From Nocardia uniformis NBRC 13702 (GTDB taxonomy: Bacteria; Actinomycetota; Actinomycetes; Mycobacteriales; Mycobacteriaceae): a DNA stretch of 64,000 nt. The notes beneath the pieces were generated by a model. That model was not told where the DNA came from and searched no databases. It worked only from the letters and a program-made list of their open reading frames with translations. The position numbers and the translations under genes are program-made. This document shows, piece by piece, positions 37,274 to 45,839 of the stretch. Numbering within the stretch: position 1 is the stretch's first letter; each line of letters opens with the position of its first letter. The stretch spans positions 62,001-126,000 of the forward strand of contig NZ_BDCE01000052.1 of the NCBI RefSeq assembly GCF_001613345.1, in the 5' to 3' direction.

Positions 37274-37491
37274 TCGGTGAATACAACATTACACACGGTT
37301 GCACAGAGAGTGCAAATCGTTTGGTCAGGACCGGTTTCCGGGGTTGTGAAGATGATCATGGAAGGGTCTGGAACAGGGGGTTTTCCAGGCGAACTGTCGG
37401 CAAGCACAGCAGGGCCGAGGAAGCTCCCAAGGGAAGGGCCCTTACATTCCGCATGCCCGCACGCGATTCCCAGCCGATATCGGCAAATAAA

Positions 37492-37507
37492 CGTGACTCA
37501 CATCACA
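37492..37507 (+). promoter_or_regulatory. CRP/GlxR-like operator upstream of the rpf gene
   Basis: cGTGActcacaTCACA is one base from the consensus TGTGA-N6-TCACA. A further perfect inverted repeat follows at 37515-37535 (cgtgat, 9 nt, atcacg). The rest of the 548-bp stretch 37274-37821 is less GC-rich than its surroundings and has no gene that I can support. In M. tuberculosis rpfA is controlled by the CRP homologue Rv3676, so a role here is plausible, though the site is 315 bp from the start codon. Confidence 0.55.
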
Positions 37508-37821
37508 TTTTTGTCGTGATCTGGAACACATCACGGGCATATAACAGACCAATCGGATTATCGAAATACAGCATAGCCAACCTGCATTAAGGGTGTTTTT
37601 GCTGTTATTCACTTCATGCAATTCCGAAGTTATCAAGACGTGATCTGTCGAGATTTCCCCGTTATCGTCGTGCTCGGCCCGGATCAAACGTGATGGGCAC
37701 CGACCCGAACCGCCGCACGCCGGAGACCCTGTCCCGCGGTACGGGCACCCCGACCTCCTGGGGACAGGGGACACGACGGAGCAAACGCGTCGTCGTCGGT
37801 AGGCGCAGGGAGGGACACCAC

Positions 37822-38352
37822 ATGAAACAGAACCGGAAGATCAACACCCGCGCATTCGGTCTCGCGGCCGTCGCCAGCGCCCTTGTTGCCGTCCCGTTCG
37901 GTCTTTCCGCCACCGCGTCGGCCGCGCCGACCCACGACTGGGACGGTGTGGCCCAGTGCGAGAGCGGTGGTAACTGGGGAATCAATACCGGAAACGGCTA
38001 CTACGGCGGTCTGCAGTTCTCGCACAGCACCTGGCAAGCCCATGGCGGCACCGGCTACGCCAACCAGGCCAGTAAGGCAGAGCAGATCCGAGTAGCCGAG
38101 AACGTGCTCGCCAATCAGGGCATCGGCGCCTGGCCCACCTGTGGCGCGTACCTGCGCCAGGGCACGTCCGTATCCGAACCCGAGCCGGAGCCCGCCGCTC
38201 CCGCTCCCGCCGCACCTGTCGACGATCGCCAGGTGCTCATCGAGCAGGCCACCACCACCGGTGCCGAGTTCGCCCGCCAGTTCGGCGTGGAGGGCCAGTT
38301 CCACCAGGTCCTCGCCGACAATGCCGGGCTGATCGAGTCGATCGGCCGCTAG
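37822..38352 (+). CDS. Resuscitation-promoting factor (Rpf), secreted (176 aa)
   Basis: Peptidoglycan-cleaving enzyme of the lysozyme-like Rpf family, which wakes dormant cells. Signal peptide at residues 1-33 ending ATASA-A. Rpf domain about 34-110: WDGVAQCESGGNW with the catalytic Glu, YYGGLQFSHSTWQAHGG, and a second Cys in WPTCGAYL that should pair with the first. An acidic, Pro/Ala-rich linker (EPEPEPAAPAPAAP) follows, then a 45-residue tail of unknown role. ATG at 37822 has GGGAGGG upstream and starts the signal peptide; the longer frame does not. A strong terminator follows. Confidence 0.95.
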   Translation: MKQNRKINTRAFGLAAVASALVAVPFGLSATASAAPTHDWDGVAQCESGGNWGINTGNGYYGGLQFSHSTWQAHGGTGYANQASKAEQIRVAENVLANQGIGAWPTCGAYLRQGTSVSEPEPEPAAPAPAAPVDDRQVLIEQATTTGAEFARQFGVEGQFHQVLADNAGLIESIGR

Positions 38353-38399
38353 CCGTCCTCGGTTGCTCCGACCTCTGAGCTCCTCCATACCGGGAGAGC

Positions 38400-38439
38400 C
38401 GAAAGGCGCTGTCGTCAATGCTGACGACAGCGCCTTTCG
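38400..38439. terminator. Bidirectional terminator between rpf and the UPF0182 gene
   Basis: Perfect 18-bp stem (cgaaaggcgctgtcgtca) with an atgc loop and AAA/TTT ends, placed between two convergent genes. Confidence 0.9.
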
Positions 38440-38473
38440 ATTATCCAGCGCCTTGCGGCTGTCTCGAGTGTGG

Positions 38474-41455
38474 CTATCCGCCCGCCTTCTCGTAGGCATC
38501 GACCGCTGTTTGCAATCGCTCCAGCGCACGGCCCAATTGGCCCAGATCTCCGGACCTCTGCGCATCACCGACGGATGCGAGGGCCTCGTCGATCTGCTTC
38601 ACCGCGGCTTCCTTGTCGACGGGCGGTGCCGTGGTGCCCTGTTCCGGTGGTGTGGTGCCCTCATTCGGTGGCGGCGCGGTGCCTTGCTGGCCGGGCAGGT
38701 CGGTGGCGGCGCTACCGGTGCCGGGCAGCACCTTGTCCAGCGCCTCCTGGAGCGTGGAGCCGTAACCCACCTTGTCCCGATAACTGGCCAGTACCTTCAC
38801 CAACTGCGGGAAGGTGGGGGCCCCGGCACCCGCGTTGCGCTCCAGATACCACGGCTCGACGTACAGAATGCCGCCATTGCCGATGGGCAGTGTCAGAAGA
38901 TTGCCGTACCGGATCTTGTTGACATTGCCACCGGTCAGCAGATTTCGGTCACGAGAGACCTCATCGGCCGTGGTCATCGAGGTCTGGGTCTGACCCGGAC
39001 CCGGTGTCTCCGAACCGGATGGCAACTGCAAGACCGTGATCTTGCCGTAGTTCTCCGGGTCCGAATGCGCCTGCAGGTAGGCCGACAGGAACTGACGCCG
39101 GAAGCCGACCATCCCGCTGGTCAGCGTGAACTGTGACTTCCCCGTCTCGGTATTGCCGAGCAGCTGGTAGTACGGCGGTTGGCTCATCCCCGCGCCCGCG
39201 CCCTCCACTGTCGGGTCATTGGGAACCGACCAGAACGCGTTGTTGGTGAAGAACTCTCGCGGATCGTCCACGTGGTACTTCGCCAGCAGATCGCGCTGGA
39301 CCTTGAACAGATCCTCCGGGTAGCGGAAGTGCGCACGCAACTCGTCGGTGATCTCGCTCTCCGGCGTCACCGCTTCCGGGAACACCCCGCGCCACGCCTG
39401 GAGTACGGGATCGGTTTTGTCGACCTCGTACAGCGTCACGGTGCCGTCGTACGCGTCGACGGTCGCCTTCACCGAGTTGCGGATGTAGTTGACTTCCTTG
39501 CGTGGCAGCAGCCGCCCGGTGGTCTGGTCGATGCTGTCCTCGAGTACACCGTCCAGCGAGGTGCGCTGGGCGTACGGGAAACTGTCCAGTGTGGTGTACG
39601 CGTCCACGATCCACTGGATGCGGCCTTTCACCACCGCCGGGTAGATGTCGCTATCGGTGGTCAGCCACGGCGCCACCTGCTGCACCCGCTCGCTCGGATC
39701 GCGATTGAAGATGATCTTCGAATCCTCGCCGATGACACCGGAGAACAGAATATTGCGCTCGGCGTACTTGGACGCGAACGCCAGCCGGTTGACCCAGTTG
39801 CCGAGCGGTACGCCGCCCGCACCGGTGTAGGTGTACTGCTCGGAGGAAGTGTCGTACTCGCGCGCCGGCTCTCCATTGGAACCTACGATCGAGTAGTCGG
39901 CGTCGGTCTTGGAGATCAGCTCACCGTAGTAGATACGCGGCTGGGTGACCGGGATGGCCTGTCGCTCCTCCGGAATGAACAGGTCGCTGACGGTCGACAG
40001 ACCGTCGACGTCGAATACCGGGTAGCCGTAGCCACCCGTTTCGCCGCCCGTCGCCTGCTGCGCCTGCGCGGATTCCTTCGGCGGCGCGATATTCACCCGG
40101 TTGGCGGGTGCCGCCACGAAGCCGTTGCCGTGCGTGTAGACGGTGTGCTTGTTGATCCAGTCGGTCTGGTTTCCGGACAGGTTCTGCGGCTGCAACTCTC
40201 GGGCCGCCACAATGAAGTCCCGGAGCTCACCGTTGATCTCGTAGCGGTCCACATCCAGCGGATCAGGGAAGCCGTAGAAGTTCTGCAGCTGCTGGTTGCG
40301 CTGAATGAAGGTGGCCTGCATCAGAGTCGGGTCCAACAGGCGGATGTTCTTGATGGTCTGCCGGTCAGCGGTCGAGATATTGCCGCCGGTCGCGTTTTGT
40401 GCGATGCCCTTGTAGTCGACGTATTCGACCTTGTCGTCGGTTATCCCGTACGCGTCGCGCGTCGCCGCGATATTGCGCTCGATATAGGCGGCCTCCTTGG
40501 TGGCCGCGTTCGGGCGCACCGAGAACTGCTCTACCAGCAGCGGCCATACCGCGCCGACCAGTACCGAGGACAGCAGCAGCAGTGCCGCCGCCATCGCCGG
40601 GACTCGCAGGTCCTTCAACACGATCCCGGCGAAGAAGGCCACCGCACAGATCACCGCGATGGACAGCAGGATGAGCTTGGCGGGCAGCACCGCGTTGATA
40701 TCGGTGTAGGAGCCACCGGTAAAGGTGGGTTCCTTGCGCTGACTCGACAGCAGGGCATACCGGTCGAACCAGTACGCGATCGCCTTGAGCAGCACGAAAG
40801 TTCCCGCCAGCACGGCCAGCTGTACGCGGGCCGCGGTGCTCAGGCTGCCCTCGCGGCCGGTCAGTTGCAGACCGCCGAATACGTAATGCGTCAGCAGATT
40901 CGCGAGGAACGCGATCACCACGGCGACGAACAGCCAGTTCAAGACCATCCGGTAGAACGGCAGATCGAAGGCGTAGAAGCCGACGTCCAGACCGAACTGC
41001 GGATCCGTGATACCGAACGAACCACCGTGCAGGAACAGCTGCACCGTCACCCAGCTGGCCTGGGCGACCAAGCCCGACAGCAGACCGATGATGAGCGGGA
41101 TTCCCAAGCCGAACAAGCGGAGTCGGCTCATGACGGTGGTGCGGTAGCGCGCGATGGGATCGCCCGGTCCGCTCACCGGAACGAATACCGGCCGCGATCG
41201 ATAAGCCATCAGCAATGCCAGCCAGATGATGCCGGCGATCACCAACGCGACGACCACGAAGAGAAGGACGCGGGTCAGCAGGACCCGGTGGTAGACACTG
41301 CGGAATCCCACCTCCCCGAACCACAACCAGTTGGTGTACGCGTCGGTGAGCCGCGGCCCGACCAACAGCAGAGCTGCGAACACTAATGCGGTCACAAGCA
41401 GCACGCGGCTGCGTCGAGACAGCGATGGTAAGCCTGTCGGGGGGCGCATGCCCAC
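38474..41455 (-). CDS. UPF0182 family membrane protein (993 aa)
   Basis: Conserved actinobacterial protein of unknown function (Rv3193c-like). Seven hydrophobic segments in the first 310 residues (for example VLLVTALVFAALLLVGP, VVVALVIAGIIWLALLM, AAALLLLSSVLVGAVWPLL) are followed by a large domain, probably outside the membrane, to about residue 900, then a Pro/Thr/Gly-rich linker and a short helical end. GTG at 41455 has AGGAG 10 nt upstream; an ATG two codons later is possible. It is convergent with the rpf gene and divergent from the PPA1309-family gene. Confidence 0.92.
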   Translation of the reverse strand: MGMRPPTGLPSLSRRSRVLLVTALVFAALLLVGPRLTDAYTNWLWFGEVGFRSVYHRVLLTRVLLFVVVALVIAGIIWLALLMAYRSRPVFVPVSGPGDPIARYRTTVMSRLRLFGLGIPLIIGLLSGLVAQASWVTVQLFLHGGSFGITDPQFGLDVGFYAFDLPFYRMVLNWLFVAVVIAFLANLLTHYVFGGLQLTGREGSLSTAARVQLAVLAGTFVLLKAIAYWFDRYALLSSQRKEPTFTGGSYTDINAVLPAKLILLSIAVICAVAFFAGIVLKDLRVPAMAAALLLLSSVLVGAVWPLLVEQFSVRPNAATKEAAYIERNIAATRDAYGITDDKVEYVDYKGIAQNATGGNISTADRQTIKNIRLLDPTLMQATFIQRNQQLQNFYGFPDPLDVDRYEINGELRDFIVAARELQPQNLSGNQTDWINKHTVYTHGNGFVAAPANRVNIAPPKESAQAQQATGGETGGYGYPVFDVDGLSTVSDLFIPEERQAIPVTQPRIYYGELISKTDADYSIVGSNGEPAREYDTSSEQYTYTGAGGVPLGNWVNRLAFASKYAERNILFSGVIGEDSKIIFNRDPSERVQQVAPWLTTDSDIYPAVVKGRIQWIVDAYTTLDSFPYAQRTSLDGVLEDSIDQTTGRLLPRKEVNYIRNSVKATVDAYDGTVTLYEVDKTDPVLQAWRGVFPEAVTPESEITDELRAHFRYPEDLFKVQRDLLAKYHVDDPREFFTNNAFWSVPNDPTVEGAGAGMSQPPYYQLLGNTETGKSQFTLTSGMVGFRRQFLSAYLQAHSDPENYGKITVLQLPSGSETPGPGQTQTSMTTADEVSRDRNLLTGGNVNKIRYGNLLTLPIGNGGILYVEPWYLERNAGAGAPTFPQLVKVLASYRDKVGYGSTLQEALDKVLPGTGSAATDLPGQQGTAPPPNEGTTPPEQGTTAPPVDKEAAVKQIDEALASVGDAQRSGDLGQLGRALERLQTAVDAYEKAGG

Positions 41456-41470
41456 GATGCCACGCTCCTG

Positions 41471-41504
41471 AGTTCCGAAGATTGGGAACTGGTCTCTTTA
41501 GACC
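41471..41504 (-). promoter_or_regulatory. Two adjacent inverted repeats upstream of the UPF0182 gene
   Basis: agttcc-8 nt-ggaact (41471-41490) and ggtct-cttt-agacc (41491-41504) lie just before the Shine-Dalgarno region. On the minus strand the second contains taaaga, a possible -10. They may be an operator or mRNA hairpins; the evidence is only symmetry and position. Confidence 0.35.
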
Positions 41505-41689
41505 TGTCGCGCCCCACTCTACGTAAAACACCCGGAATTCGAGCTATACCCCTGCTGGATAGCCTCGGGGGTGGCGCGCCGAGCCCGAAATCTCGCCGCG
41601 TCCACGACCGGCGGCCACATGGTCGAGCGAAGCGAAACGAGCACGACCCCGACTCCGGAGCGGCCGCACCCGGTGCGAGGATTACCAAC

Positions 41690-42289
41690 GTGAATCCCGA
41701 ACAATGGTCCGCGTCCGCCCTGTACCGGTGTATCCGCGAAGTGGCCGAGTTCGCCGACGGTGAGGGGTGGGAACGCCCGCCGCAGCTGTTCGCGCTGGTG
41801 CCGACCGCGGATCTGGTCGCGGCCGAGCCCGCGCTACTGGATCAGCTCGACGCCGGCGAGGCGCTCACCCCCATCGCGCAGGACTCCCTGCCCGAGGACC
41901 TCACCGGTGATCCGATGGCCCTGGACGAATTCCTCGCCACCACCAGTTGGCCGCCCGCCGTCGAGGGTGTGGTGCTGGTGCAGGAGATTCTGGTACTGCC
42001 GCCCGCCGCGGAGCAGACCCTCGACGAAGCCATCGCACCGCTGCTCGCCGACCGCGACGCCGCCGACGGTGCCGCGCGCCACGCCGCCGAAACCCATCCG
42101 GACCGTCGCGACGCGCGCCTGTTCTCGGGTGTGCTGCGCAGCGGCACCTCGCTGTCGCTGCTGCACATTCGGCCCACCGAGGATGAGGAAGATCCCTTCG
42201 GTGACCTCGAGTTGCGCACCACGCCGAATCTCGCGCCCAATGTGATCCAGGCGCTGCGGCAGACCTTGGACAACGAGCCGGAGGACTAA
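41690..42289 (+). CDS. PPA1309-family protein (199 aa)
   Basis: Conserved actinobacterial cytoplasmic protein of unknown function, usually beside the PDZ protease gene as here. Acidic, no membrane segment; the segments PPQLFALVPTADL and GVVLVQEILVLPP fit the family. GTG at 41690 is the start. Its TAA overlaps the TAG of the convergent protease gene within ctaa, so the two genes share their last bases. Confidence 0.85.
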   Translation: MNPEQWSASALYRCIREVAEFADGEGWERPPQLFALVPTADLVAAEPALLDQLDAGEALTPIAQDSLPEDLTGDPMALDEFLATTSWPPAVEGVVLVQEILVLPPAAEQTLDEAIAPLLADRDAADGAARHAAETHPDRRDARLFSGVLRSGTSLSLLHIRPTEDEEDPFGDLELRTTPNLAPNVIQALRQTLDNEPED

Positions 42290-43314
42290 CCCTCGCAGGT
42301 CGGCGCGTCCTTGCCCGCCTTGATGCTGTCCAGCGAATCCACCGCGCTGGTGAGGGTTTCGACGCGGACCAGGCGCAGACCGTCCGGGGTGCGCTGGCGC
42401 GCCTCATTGCAGTTGGCGGCGGGGACAAGGAAGGTTTCGGCCCCGGCATCGCGCGCGGCGATCATCTTGTACTGGATGCCGCCGATGGGGCCGACCTTGC
42501 CCTCGGGATCGATGGTCCCGGTGCCGGCGACGAATTTGCCGCCGCTCAGTTCGCCGGGGGTCAGCTTGTCGATCAGCGCCAGGGTGAACATGAGTCCCGC
42601 GGATGGACCGCCGACCTCGGAGAGGTTGAAGTCCACCTCCAGCGTGCCCGCCGGGGCCTCGGTGGGAGTGATTCCGAGATAGCCCTTTTCGGCGTCGTCC
42701 GGCCGCGCACCCACGGTCACCTCGACGGTCTGCTCGACACCGTCGCGGCGAATCACCACCGCGATGGTGGTGCCGGGTGTGGTTTCCGATGCCGCGGTCA
42801 GCAGATCCTGCACCGTGCCGATCGGTTTGCCGTCCACGCTCACGAGTTCATCGCCCTTGCGCAGCGCGTCCTTGGCGGGTCCGTCGTCGGAGACGGAGCG
42901 CAGTGTCACCACCGTCGGCATCTTCAGATAGCGCAGCGCCGCCAGCTCCGCGTTGTCCTCGGAGTCCTTGAAGTCCTGCTTATTGGATTTGTCGACCTCG
43001 TCACGCGACACTCCGGGCGGATACACCTCGGCGCGCGGCACCAGACCGTGCTCACCGCTCAACCACAGGCCGACCGCCTCGAAAATATTCAGCCCGTCGC
43101 GAACGGAGACCGTGGTCATGTTCAGGTTGCCCGTGGTCGGATCGACCTCCGCTCCCTGCACGTCGACCACAGGTTTCCCGCCCACCTCACCGAGGGTGTT
43201 GAAGGTCGGGCCTGGTCCCAGCGCCACGAATGGAACGGTGACAACACTGCCCACGGCACCCAGGACAAGGATGGGGATCAGGGCGGCGAGCAGGGTGAAT
43301 ATCCGACGGTTCAC
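42286..43314 (-). CDS. PDZ and Lon-type serine protease, membrane-anchored (342 aa)
   Basis: YlbL-like protease (Rv3194c-like). N-terminal signal anchor at residues about 3-30 (LLAALIPILVLGAVGSVVTVP), PDZ domain about 125-200 (SDDGPAKDALRKGDELVSV) and a C-terminal Lon-type peptidase with catalytic Ser in EVGGPSAGLMFTLA and Lys in GGIQYKMIAA. It should face outside the membrane. GTG at 43314 is chosen because the membrane anchor follows at once; the longer frame reads antisense through the divergent gene. It is 85 bp from that gene, which probably shares a promoter region. Confidence 0.92.
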   Translation of the reverse strand: MNRRIFTLLAALIPILVLGAVGSVVTVPFVALGPGPTFNTLGEVGGKPVVDVQGAEVDPTTGNLNMTTVSVRDGLNIFEAVGLWLSGEHGLVPRAEVYPPGVSRDEVDKSNKQDFKDSEDNAELAALRYLKMPTVVTLRSVSDDGPAKDALRKGDELVSVDGKPIGTVQDLLTAASETTPGTTIAVVIRRDGVEQTVEVTVGARPDDAEKGYLGITPTEAPAGTLEVDFNLSEVGGPSAGLMFTLALIDKLTPGELSGGKFVAGTGTIDPEGKVGPIGGIQYKMIAARDAGAETFLVPAANCNEARQRTPDGLRLVRVETLTSAVDSLDSIKAGKDAPTCEG

Positions 43315-43399
43315 GCGGCCAAGGGTACTGGTGCCGCGCCCGATCGCGGCGTTCCGCTCGGCGGGTTGCTCGTTCGCGGGCTCCAGTAACGTAGTGGGT

Positions 43400-44809
43400 A
43401 TGAGTGACACTCCGTTCGGATTCTCGAACCCCGACGACGATCCGGAGCGTAAGAAGCCGGGCGGCGAGTCGGGTTCCAGTGCGAACGATCCGTTCGGTTT
43501 CCTGACCGGCGGAGCGGGCGGCGCCGGCGGATTCGATCCGTCGCAGCTCGGGCAGATGCTCTCCCAACTCGGCGCCATGTTCAGCGGTATGGGGCAGCCG
43601 GGTTCGCAGTCGGGCCCGGTGAACTACGACGTTGCCAAGCGACTGGCCCGCCAGCAGCTGGGTTCCAGCGTGACCCCGGTGACCGAGGGCACGCAGCGCG
43701 CCGTCACCGATGCCGCGCATCTGGCCGAACTGTGGCTCGACGCCGCCACCACGCTGCCCGCGGGCGCGACGAAGACGGTGGCGTGGACCGCCAATGACTG
43801 GCTAGAGGAGACCCTGCCGACCTGGAAGCGGCTGTGCGATCCGGTGGCCGAGCAGATCTCGGGTATGTGGACCTCCACGCTCCCGGAGGAGGCCAAGCAG
43901 TTCGCCGGTCCGATGATGGGCATGCTGAGCCAGATGGGCGGCCTCGCCTTCGGCTCGCAGCTGGGCCAGGCCCTGGGGCAGCTGGCCAAGGAGGTGCTGA
44001 CCTCCACCGATATCGGCCTGCCGCTCGGCCCGGACGGCACCGCGGCGTTGCTGCCCACCGCCGTTTCCGAATTCAGCGCCGGACTGGAACGTCCGGAGAG
44101 CGAGATCCTCGTCTATCTGGCGGCCCGCGAGGTCGCGCATCAGCGACTGTTCGTCCATGTGCCGTGGCTGCGGCAGCAGGTGCTGGGCGCGGTGGAGGAC
44201 TACGCGCGCGGTATCCGAATGGACTTCTCGGCCATCGAGGAGGCCGCGCAGGGTATCGACCCCATGTCGCTGTCCGACCCGTCCAAGTTGGAAGAGTTAC
44301 TGTCGCAAGGCACTTTCGAGCCGCAGACCACCCCCGAGCAGAAGGCGGCGCTGGAGCGCCTGGAGACGCTGCTCGCCCTGATCGAGGGCTGGGTCGAGGT
44401 CGTGGTGACCGATGCGGTCGGCGACCGACTACCCGGGGCGGGCGCACTGGCCGAAACGCTGCGCCGCCGACGCGCCACCGGTGGCCCGGCCGAACAGACC
44501 TTCGCCACGCTGGTCGGATTGGAACTGCGCCCGCGCAAGGTCCGCGAGGCCACCGCGCTATGGCGTCGAGTCACCACCGATGCCGGCATCGAGAAGCGCG
44601 ACGGGGTGTGGGCACATCCGGACCTGCTGCCCGACTCCGCCGACCTGGATACTCCAGCGGCCTTTATCGACACTCTGATCGGGGGCGGCACAACCGCTTT
44701 CGATGATCCGCTGGCACAGCTGGCGGAAACCGAGGCGCGGGAGAAGCTCGAGCGCGACCAGAAGACCGAGGGTTCCGGCGACGGCCCCGCCAAGGGCGAC
44801 GACGCCTGA
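43400..44809 (+). CDS. DUF2342 zinc-dependent metalloprotease-family protein (469 aa)
   Basis: Conserved actinobacterial protein (Rv3195-like), often annotated as a zinc-dependent metalloprotease or F420-biosynthesis-associated protein. An N-terminal Gly/Pro/Ser-rich stretch (residues 1-70) precedes the domain. A helix with REVAHQRLF (about 250) is the candidate zinc-binding segment; a canonical HExxH is not seen. Later helices match the family (GWVEVVVTDA, LRRRRATGGPAEQTF). ATG at 43400; the longer reading frame is antisense to the protease gene. Substrate unknown. Confidence 0.88.
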   Translation: MSDTPFGFSNPDDDPERKKPGGESGSSANDPFGFLTGGAGGAGGFDPSQLGQMLSQLGAMFSGMGQPGSQSGPVNYDVAKRLARQQLGSSVTPVTEGTQRAVTDAAHLAELWLDAATTLPAGATKTVAWTANDWLEETLPTWKRLCDPVAEQISGMWTSTLPEEAKQFAGPMMGMLSQMGGLAFGSQLGQALGQLAKEVLTSTDIGLPLGPDGTAALLPTAVSEFSAGLERPESEILVYLAAREVAHQRLFVHVPWLRQQVLGAVEDYARGIRMDFSAIEEAAQGIDPMSLSDPSKLEELLSQGTFEPQTTPEQKAALERLETLLALIEGWVEVVVTDAVGDRLPGAGALAETLRRRRATGGPAEQTFATLVGLELRPRKVREATALWRRVTTDAGIEKRDGVWAHPDLLPDSADLDTPAAFIDTLIGGGTTAFDDPLAQLAETEAREKLERDQKTEGSGDGPAKGDDA

Positions 44810-44969
44810 CATACCGGGTCTGTCTGACCGAGCGTCATTGATCGCCATTGGTCGTCATTCCGGCATCCTGTGAGCAGTTCGGCGGCGACCTGTGGATGAA
44901 GGTTGAAAACCCTGCTCAGGGCCTATTTTTGGCGGTGGATACCAGAGCGGTGGTGCGCATACTGCTGAT

Positions 44970-45824
44970 ATGAGCACGCGCGTTCACAATCCGATGCTGC
45001 ATCCCCGGGTGGCGGTGCTGGTGCGGCGCAGTGGCGCAGTCCAGCTCGGCTGGGATCCCGGGCAGGCGCTGCAGTTGCATCCGGCCGGTATGGATGCCGC
45101 GACGGTGCTGGCCTTCCTACGGCTGCTGGACGGGTTGCGGACCCGAGCGCAGATTCTGTGGCGAGCACGGGAATTCGGCGTGGACAGCACCACCGCGCTG
45201 TCGCTGCTGGCGGAGATCGGCGCTGCCGGTCTGCTATCGGCACACCCCACCTCCGCCGCGCGGGTGCGCTGCGCGCATGTGTACGGGCGGGGTCCGCTCT
45301 CGGACGCGCTGCTGCGTGAGCTACGGCGGATCGGCGTGCGTCCCAGTCACTCCCGCGCGCATCAGGTCCCATTCAATGGCCGCCATCCGGACCTGGTGGT
45401 GCTGGCCGATGTCCTGGTGCCCGCGCCGGACCTGGTCGAAGAACTTGTCCGGCGGCATATTCCGCATCTGCAGGTGCGCATTCGGGACGGTCGCGGTGTC
45501 ATCGGCCCGCTCGTCCTGCCCGGTATCACCAGTTGCCTGCACTGCGCCGATCTCCATCGCATCGAACACGATCCCGATTGGCCGCACCTGGCCGCCCAAC
45601 TCCTCGGCCGGGTCGGTCAGGCCTCCCCCGCCGGAATCGCCGCCACCGTCGGCCTGGCACTGGCCGAAATAGAGGCCGTCGCGGCGGGTTCGACCGACCA
45701 TCCACCTGTCACCTTCGACGCGACTTTGGAACTGAATCTGGATTCGCGCCAACTCGATCGCCGGGTCTGGCCACCGCATCCAGCCTGTGTTTGCCGCGAA
45801 AGCCCAGCTCACGCCCGAGTGTGA
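44970..45824 (+). CDS. ThiF/cyclodehydratase-like protein, TOMM-associated fold (284 aa)
   Basis: Resembles the E1-like 'ocin-ThiF' partner proteins of azol(in)e peptide cyclodehydratases (Rv3196-like). It has an N-terminal region like a peptide-binding domain and a central Rossmann-like part (DLVVLADVLVPAPDL). The cysteines are arranged CLHC (about 190) and CVC near the end (HPACVC), a likely zinc site. No ATP-binding glycine motif of active E1 enzymes is clear. There is no YcaO gene and no precursor peptide nearby, so a modified-peptide pathway is not supported. It lies 15 bp before the ABC1 kinase-like gene and is probably co-transcribed. Confidence 0.75.
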   Translation: MSTRVHNPMLHPRVAVLVRRSGAVQLGWDPGQALQLHPAGMDAATVLAFLRLLDGLRTRAQILWRAREFGVDSTTALSLLAEIGAAGLLSAHPTSAARVRCAHVYGRGPLSDALLRELRRIGVRPSHSRAHQVPFNGRHPDLVVLADVLVPAPDLVEELVRRHIPHLQVRIRDGRGVIGPLVLPGITSCLHCADLHRIEHDPDWPHLAAQLLGRVGQASPAGIAATVGLALAEIEAVAAGSTDHPPVTFDATLELNLDSRQLDRRVWPPHPACVCRESPAHARV

Positions 45825-45839
45825 CGGAGGACACTACTT

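Noticed and set aside
37560..37821. ydaO-type c-di-AMP riboswitch before rpf
   Set aside because: Such riboswitches precede many actinobacterial rpf genes, so I looked for the conserved motif blocks; they are not present in recognisable form.
39179..41386. 735-aa plus-strand frame opposite the UPF0182 gene
   Set aside because: Composition is typical of antisense GC-rich sequence with no recognisable motif, while the minus strand carries the conserved membrane protein.
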